DNA from: an uncultured Bacilli bacterium
GTDB taxonomy: Bacteria > Bacillota_I > Bacilli_A > RF39 > UBA660
Length of the DNA stretch: 10,205 nt
Direction of reading: 5' to 3'
NCBI GenBank assembly: GCA_934096025.1
Contig: CAKOLP010000023.1
Span: 1 to 10,205, forward strand
Each line of letters opens with the position of its first letter. Position 1 is the stretch's first letter. The position numbers and the translations under genes are program-made. Under the pieces are notes generated by a model, which was not told the origin of the DNA, made no database searches, and worked only from the letters and a program-made list of their open reading frames with translations. Positions 6,575 through 10,205 of the stretch are shown here, piece by piece.

Positions 6575-7398
6575 TCTTTTTCACCATCACTTTCATCACT
6601 ATCATTTTCATCTGCTTCAAAGAATACTTCCATTTTTGGCTTTAATTCTTCTAAAAGCATCATTTTAAATTGGTCTGGATCAAGATTGTAGTGTAGTTTA
6701 CCGTCTACCGCTATACTAATACGACCTGTTTCTTCACTTACTACTAATGCTAATGCATCGCTTTCTTCTGCTAAACCTAAAGCAGCTCTATGTCTTGTTC
6801 CTAGTTTTTTAGAAACATTAGGGTTCATACTAGTTCTAAAAACTGCCCCAGCACAAGTTATTCTATCCCCTTGGATTATTACTCCACCATCATGTAAAGC
6901 TGAATTAGGGAAGAAAATTGTGTCTAATAAAGCATCTGTTATATCTGCATAAATTTTCGTGGCACCCTTAATATATTCTTCTAGTGATATTTCCCTTTCA
7001 ATTACAATTAAAGCTCCGATTTTGTTTTTTCTTAAGTAATCTACAGCTTTAGTTATTTCGTATACCACTTTTTCTCTTTCATCTACAGTTAATACTTTGT
7101 GTCTTCCTAATAATTGTGTTCTTCCTAGACTTTCCAAAACACTACGGATTTCAGGTTGGAAAATTACTATGATTGCTAAAGGTCCCCATTGAATTGCATA
7201 TTCTAAAATAACTCCGACCGTATATAGATTTAGCCAATCACTTAAAAATTTAGTAATTAATATTATAATTACACCTTTGACTATTAATACCATTTTGATA
7301 TTATTCTTTACATTTTTTAATATATAATAAAACGCTATCCATACTACACATATGTCTAGTAGTTTTGTGAAAACTTCCCAAATAGCTGTTAAATTCAT
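6571..7398 (-). CDS. cdaA: CdaA, membrane diadenylate cyclase (c-di-AMP synthase)
   Basis: CdaA condenses two ATP into c-di-AMP, an essential second messenger in most Firmicutes that controls potassium and osmolyte balance and the cell wall. The 275-residue protein shows three N-terminal membrane helices (about 12-28, 36-54 and 61-80), then the DAC domain (about 100-255). Motifs are LHDGG (168-172, the DGA-type motif with Gly as third residue), GTRHRAA (200-206, the RHR motif) and SEETG (221-225). The C-terminus ends in an acidic tail (EADENDSDESDGEKE, 261-275). Length and layout match CdaA and not DisA, which lacks the membrane helices and has a DNA-binding region. It is the first gene of a two-gene operon with cdaR. 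The ribosome site is AAGGATGGTG. Confidence 0.95.
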   Translation of the reverse strand: MNLTAIWEVFTKLLDICVVWIAFYYILKNVKNNIKMVLIVKGVIIILITKFLSDWLNLYTVGVILEYAIQWGPLAIIVIFQPEIRSVLESLGRTQLLGRHKVLTVDEREKVVYEITKAVDYLRKNKIGALIVIEREISLEEYIKGATKIYADITDALLDTIFFPNSALHDGGVIIQGDRITCAGAVFRTSMNPNVSKKLGTRHRAALGLAEESDALALVVSEETGRISIAVDGKLHYNLDPDQFKMMLLEELKPKMEVFFEADENDSDESDGEKE

Positions 7399-7426
7399 TT
7401 AAACACCATCCTTTTTTTATTTATTA

Positions 7427-7455
7427 ATTATATCAAATTTTAAGACAAATAAAAA
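7427..7455 (-). promoter_or_regulatory. Probable promoter of cdaA-cdaR
   Basis: A perfect -10 TATAAT (complement of 7427-7432) lies 17 bases from a poor -35 TTTTTA (complement of 7450-7455). The predicted start near 7420 leaves a leader of about 22 bases. The -35 region lies in the T-run of the preceding operon's terminator. Confidence 0.6.
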
Positions 7456-7470
7456 GGGTTAAGCCCTTTT
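7448..7470 (-). terminator. Intrinsic terminator closing the rnr-smpB operon
   Basis: On the minus strand AAAAGGG and CCCTTTT form a perfect stem around a 5-base loop (CTTAA), followed by further T. It lies three bases beyond the stop of the small Asn-rich gene. Confidence 0.8.
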
Positions 7471-7473
7471 AGT

Positions 7474-7767
7474 TTACAATAGTTCATCAGTTCTTTTTAT
7501 ATCAGCATTTTCTTTTACCATGTCTTGAAGCGATCTATTTATATTATTGTTTACATTGTTTGGATTGTTAATGTTGTTTTGGTTGTTAATAATGTTTGGA
7601 TTTACATTATTATTAATTATTTCTTGATTTACTTCATTATTTATCTTAAATGGCTCTTGTTGCTCTTTTTTTCTTTTTACAAAAAAGCCCACTAAAGAAA
7701 AAATAAGAAATACTGATATAATAATTAAAATAACATAATTATTTGCTAAAAATTCACTTATATTCAT
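7474..7767 (-). CDS. Small single-pass membrane protein with Asn-rich region, unknown function
   Basis: The protein has 97 residues from the ATG at 7765-7767. An in-frame GTG directly before it (7768-7770) is an alternative start that would add one residue. A transmembrane helix spans about residues 11-30, followed by the basic stop-transfer VKRKKEQQ, so the rest is probably cytoplasmic. Residues about 43-77 are an Asn-rich low-complexity stretch with some 20 Asn among 35 residues. The last 18 residues (LQDMVKENADIKRTDELL) look like ordinary helix-forming sequence and may be the conserved functional part. It starts only a few bases after the DUF3048 stop, so the two are very likely co-translated. 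I recognise no family. Confidence 0.72.
   Translation of the reverse strand: MNISEFLANNYVILIIISVFLIFSLVGFFVKRKKEQQEPFKINNEVNQEIINNNVNPNIINNQNNINNPNNVNNNINRSLQDMVKENADIKRTDELL
7537..7641 (-). repeat. Low-complexity DNA encoding the Asn-rich stretch
   Basis: The plus strand shows irregular repeats of ATTGTT/GTTAAT/TTTGGATT words, and the minus strand reads mostly AAT/AAC codons. The encoded units are NxxNPNxxNN-like. The repeats are too short and irregular for a CRISPR or minisatellite. Slippage here could change the linker length. Confidence 0.5.
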
Positions 7768-7773
7768 CACTAA

Positions 7774-8847
7774 TCACCCACTTATTTCTAATGTTTGCCC
7801 TAGAGGTTGAATTTGAATAAAAGTATTACCGTCATTCACTTTTAGTTCTTCACCGTTTTCTAAGGTATATTTGGTTTGTTCACTTCGACTGTTTTTTTGC
7901 CAATAAATCGGTATGCTTACACCATTACTTATATAGTATCCTTTACCTGAACCTATGTTTTCTAAGCCTTGACGGCCTTTGTTTTCAGCATCTGCTAAAG
8001 TATAATTTTTTACTTGATAGACAATGATGTTTTTAAAATGTAATTGCTCTTTACTTTCATAGTCTAAGTGTTCTTTACCATTTACACTTCTTAAATAGTA
8101 TTTATGTTCACTATCATAGGTATAAGAAGTTATATAAGAACTGGAATATTTTATGGTAACGTTTGTTGCAGTCGTGGCATTGGCAATATTTGCTAGGTCT
8201 AGTTCATCAACACTATATTTTAATAATAAATCTTTATTTCTTGTGGTTCTTTTATTGCCTAAACCTTTATTTAATTTTTCTATGCTTGTAAATAATGTGT
8301 GTTCACTACTGACTTTTAAAGTTTTGTCTCTCCAGCCGGTGGTAGAATTATCTACTACTATTCTATCAACCCCAAGAGCTGTAAAATCTGCCGTAGCCTG
8401 AGGACTTTGCCCATGGTGAACATATATTGCATCATTTTCTAAAGCATAGTCTAAAAAATAATGTCTAGCACTTCTAACTGAACCTATTCTTCCCGTATTT
8501 TGGTCAAGAAATAAAGCCAAATATCTAGATATACCACCCTCAGCTATTATTTCATATATTAAATAAGCATCTTGTAAGCCACTTTGTAATGGTCTAGCTA
8601 TGTTAATATTATTAATCATAACGGCATATGGTCTACTACTTGAAGCCTCATCTACAATTGTTAATTTTTTTTCAATAATTGGTTCTTCTACCTTAACTGG
8701 ATCATCTTTTACTTTTACAGGCTCTGGTTCTTCATCTTTTTTAAAGAAAATTACTGCTGTTATTATGATGCCCAACAGAATAATAATAGAAGCTCCAATA
8801 ATAAATAACTTTTTTTCAGTCATATTTTTTGGTAACTTAAGTTTCAT
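7774..8847 (-). CDS. DUF3048 (YerB-family) membrane-anchored extracytoplasmic protein
   Basis: The 357-residue protein carries the DUF3048 hallmarks: SRPYAVMINNINIARPLQSG (71-90), YLIYEIIAEGGISRYLALF (95-113), IGSVRSARHYFLDYA (121-135) and YVHHGQSPQA (142-151). A C-terminal DUF3048 region is also present (about 275-348, with GSGKGYYISNGVSIPIYW). The B. subtilis relative YerB is a lipoprotein. Here there is no lipobox Cys, and a transmembrane helix (about 13-35) anchors the protein instead. A Pro/Val/Lys/Glu-rich spacer with PVKV repeats (40-60) follows, and the domain should be outside the cell. The family function is unknown. It starts two bases after the smpB stop, and its ribosome site GGAGGT lies within the last smpB codons, so it is translationally linked to smpB and likely co-transcribed with rnr-smpB. 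Confidence 0.92.
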   Translation of the reverse strand: MKLKLPKNMTEKKLFIIGASIIILLGIIITAVIFFKKDEEPEPVKVKDDPVKVEEPIIEKKLTIVDEASSSRPYAVMINNINIARPLQSGLQDAYLIYEIIAEGGISRYLALFLDQNTGRIGSVRSARHYFLDYALENDAIYVHHGQSPQATADFTALGVDRIVVDNSTTGWRDKTLKVSSEHTLFTSIEKLNKGLGNKRTTRNKDLLLKYSVDELDLANIANATTATNVTIKYSSSYITSYTYDSEHKYYLRSVNGKEHLDYESKEQLHFKNIIVYQVKNYTLADAENKGRQGLENIGSGKGYYISNGVSIPIYWQKNSRSEQTKYTLENGEELKVNDGNTFIQIQPLGQTLEISG

Positions 8848-8849
8848 TT

Positions 8850-9278
8850 TTACCTCCGGTATCTAACACTTCTTTCTATATCTCTTTTTTTAATTGTTTC
8901 TCTTTTATCATAAAGCTTTTTACCCCTTGCTACTCCAACTAAGACTTTAGCCTTGTTATGTTTAATGTATATTTTTAAAGGAATTAAAGTATAACCATCT
9001 TTTTTAACTAAATCAGATAATTTATTTATTTCCCTTTTATGTAAAAGTAGTTTTCTTTCTCTCGTTTCTTCATGATTGAAAATATTTCCTTTATCATATT
9101 TTTCTATATACATATTTATTATATAAGCTTCATTGTTTTTAATTCTTATAAAACTATCTGTTAAATTAACCTTATTATTACGCACAGATTTGATTTCTGT
9201 TCCGACTAAAACAATGCCTGCTTCTAATTCTTTATCTATAAAGTAATTAAAATAGGCTTTTTTATTTCTTATTTCCAT
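8850..9278 (-). CDS. smpB: SmpB, tmRNA-binding protein of trans-translation
   Basis: SmpB binds tmRNA (ssrA) and takes it to ribosomes stalled on broken messages. The 142-residue protein shows the family blocks in order: NKKAYFNYFI (5-14), AGIVLVGTEIKSVR (20-33), the HEETRERKLLLHKREI block (about 69-84), and the C-terminal GKKLYDKRETIKKRD tail that enters the decoding channel, ending SVRYRR. I chose the ATG at 9276-9278 because AAGGAGG lies nine bases upstream and this gives the standard SmpB N-terminus. An upstream in-frame ATG at 9320 would add 14 non-homologous residues inside rnr. The gene overlaps the end of rnr by 17 bases. The rnr-smpB order is common in Firmicutes. No tmRNA gene follows in this window. 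Confidence 0.95.
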   Translation of the reverse strand: MEIRNKKAYFNYFIDKELEAGIVLVGTEIKSVRNNKVNLTDSFIRIKNNEAYIINMYIEKYDKGNIFNHEETRERKLLLHKREINKLSDLVKKDGYTLIPLKIYIKHNKAKVLVGVARGKKLYDKRETIKKRDIERSVRYRR

Positions 9279-10205
9279 GAGGTTTTTCCTCCTTAATAAG
9301 TTCAAAGTCAATCGTCGCATTTTCTTTACTTGCTTTAATAACTCGTACTCTTACTCTATCACCAATACGGTATTTTTTACTTTTATCATTTTTTATCAAA
9401 GACAAATACTCTGGCACATAGTTGTAATGGCCATCTAAGGAACTTATATGGACTAGACCCTCGATTAGATTATCTAATTCCACAAAAAGTCCAAACTTTG
9501 TAACACCACTAATAATACCATCAAATTCTTCATTAATATGGCTTTCCATATATTCTGCCATTTTCATATCTACAACTTCTCTTTCAGCTTCGATAGCATT
9601 TACTTCTGTTTCACTTGAATGATCTGCTACATCAATTAAGTACTTAGCATTAAAGTTAATTGTTTCTAAGTCTATTCTCTTTTCAAAAAGATATGTTCTA
9701 AGTAAACGATGAACAGTTAAATCTGGGAATCTTCTTATTGGGGAAGTAAAATGTGTATAATTTTTACTTGCTAAGCCAAAGTGACCTATATTATTAGTAC
9801 TATAAATAGCTTTTTTCATGCTTCTTAAAAGCATATCCGATAAAATACCAAATTCTTCTTTATCCCGTAGTTCATCTAAGATATGTTGCATTGTTAATGG
9901 AGTTAATTTATCAAGTTTCACATTTAATCTATAACCTAACTGTGTTAATAAGTTATTAAAGTCCTCGATTTTATCACTATTTGGTAAATCGTGGATACGA
10001 TATATAAAAGGTAAATCCATGTTATTTATATGGGTTGCTACTGTTTCATTGGCAGCTATCATAAAGTCTTCGATTAGTTTTTCGCCTTTACCTTGTACCC
10101 TTTTAACTACATCAATAGCTTTACCATTTTCATCTTGAATTATTTTAGCTTCATCAATACCAAAGTCGATATAACCACGGTTTACTTTTTCTTGTCTTAA
10201 AATTG
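9262..10205 (-). CDS. rnr: RNase R (3'-5' exoribonuclease), C-terminal part; 5' end beyond the window
   Basis: The reading frame is open to the right edge, so 313 C-terminal residues are present. It begins with the RNB-domain segment NRGYIDFGIDEAKI, GKGEKLIEDFMIAANETVA, and continues with THFTSPIRRFPDLTVHRLL. The SPIRR arginines line the catalytic channel in RNase II/R enzymes. The metal-binding Asp cluster lies upstream, outside the window. An S1 RNA-binding domain follows (about residues 225-305 of the visible part, with FDGIISGVTKFGLFVELDN, IEGLVHISSL and YRIGDRVRVRV). The protein stops soon after the S1 domain without a long Lys-rich tail. RNase R degrades structured RNA processively and works with tmRNA-SmpB on defective messages, which fits its overlap with smpB. 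Confidence 0.95.
   Translation of the reverse strand, partial: ILRQEKVNRGYIDFGIDEAKIIQDENGKAIDVVKRVQGKGEKLIEDFMIAANETVATHINNMDLPFIYRIHDLPNSDKIEDFNNLLTQLGYRLNVKLDKLTPLTMQHILDELRDKEEFGILSDMLLRSMKKAIYSTNNIGHFGLASKNYTHFTSPIRRFPDLTVHRLLRTYLFEKRIDLETINFNAKYLIDVADHSSETEVNAIEAEREVVDMKMAEYMESHINEEFDGIISGVTKFGLFVELDNLIEGLVHISSLDGHYNYVPEYLSLIKNDKSKKYRIGDRVRVRVIKASKENATIDFELIKEEKPHGNKK
9288..9294 (-). promoter_or_regulatory. Shine-Dalgarno site that fixes the smpB start
   Basis: AAGGAGG on the minus strand lies inside the end of rnr, nine bases before the ATG at 9278. It is the strongest ribosome site in this region and favours the shorter smpB start. Confidence 0.8.

Noticed and set aside
6571..7398. 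DisA instead of CdaA for the diadenylate cyclase
   Set aside because: The protein has three N-terminal membrane helices, is followed by cdaR, and lacks the DisA linker and helix-hairpin-helix DNA-binding region.
7537..7641. Short repeats as a possible CRISPR or minisatellite
   Set aside because: The units are irregular, only 6-12 bases long, in frame with Asn codons, and have no spacers.
8153..8866. Plus-strand reading frames opposite the DUF3048 gene (also one at 5874-6068 opposite cdaR)
   Set aside because: They are antisense to well-supported family members, lack ribosome sites and show no recognisable protein features.
9279..9320. Longer smpB start at 9320
   Set aside because: The extra 14 residues lie in rnr and do not resemble SmpB N-termini. 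The ATG at 9278 has a strong AAGGAGG at good spacing.

Overview
The window is AT-rich, low-GC bacterial DNA with dense, almost entirely minus-strand gene order. It reads as a member of the Bacilli/Tenericutes side of the Firmicutes. The 16S rRNA V1-V5 sequence resembles uncultured gut Mollicutes-like Bacilli (an RF39-type lineage is my best guess from memory, not from a search). The gene content (rnr-smpB, cdaA-cdaR, a YerB-type DUF3048 protein, a YgaC/NtdP-type phosphatase, DUF378) fits the same group. TGG encodes Trp, and TGA ends at least two genes (cdaA and the DUF3048 gene), so the code is the standard bacterial one and not the Mycoplasma TGA=Trp code.

Layout, read along the minus strand from the right edge. 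(1) An apparent operon has the 3' part of rnr (RNase R), smpB, a membrane-anchored DUF3048 protein and a small Asn-rich membrane protein. These genes overlap or are separated by only a few bases, and a terminator at about 7450-7470 closes the unit. (2) cdaA-cdaR, the membrane c-di-AMP cyclase and its YbbR regulator, overlap by ATGA. They have their own promoter and end at a bidirectional terminator. (3) One small plus-strand gene (DUF378 membrane protein) shares that terminator. (4) A lipoprotein with a LolA-like N-terminal region, a low-complexity linker carrying four cysteines, and a C-terminal domain is divergent from it. (5) Three single-gene units follow: a membrane-anchored possible thioredoxin-fold protein without CxxC, an S41 C-terminal processing protease, and an NtdP-like (DUF402) nucleotide phosphatase. 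(6) The rRNA promoter, leader with boxA, and the 5' 879 or so bases of 16S rRNA run off the left edge.

Together the window holds RNA quality control and trans-translation (RNase R, SmpB), c-di-AMP synthesis and its control, nucleotide metabolism, and several extracytoplasmic proteins. It is ordinary core-genome territory: I see no mobile element, CRISPR array, tRNA, defence module or clear new system. The most interesting items are modest. They are the four-Cys cluster in the lipoprotein linker, the degenerate possible thioredoxin-like protein, uncharacterised membrane proteins apparently co-transcribed with rnr-smpB, terminators that overlap stop codons and the next gene's promoter, very short predicted 5' leaders, and a 16S substitution inside the EUB338/341F target. 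No gene-free stretch exceeds 300 bases. The two longest gaps (880-1131 and 3481-3745) hold the rRNA control region and a terminator plus promoter.
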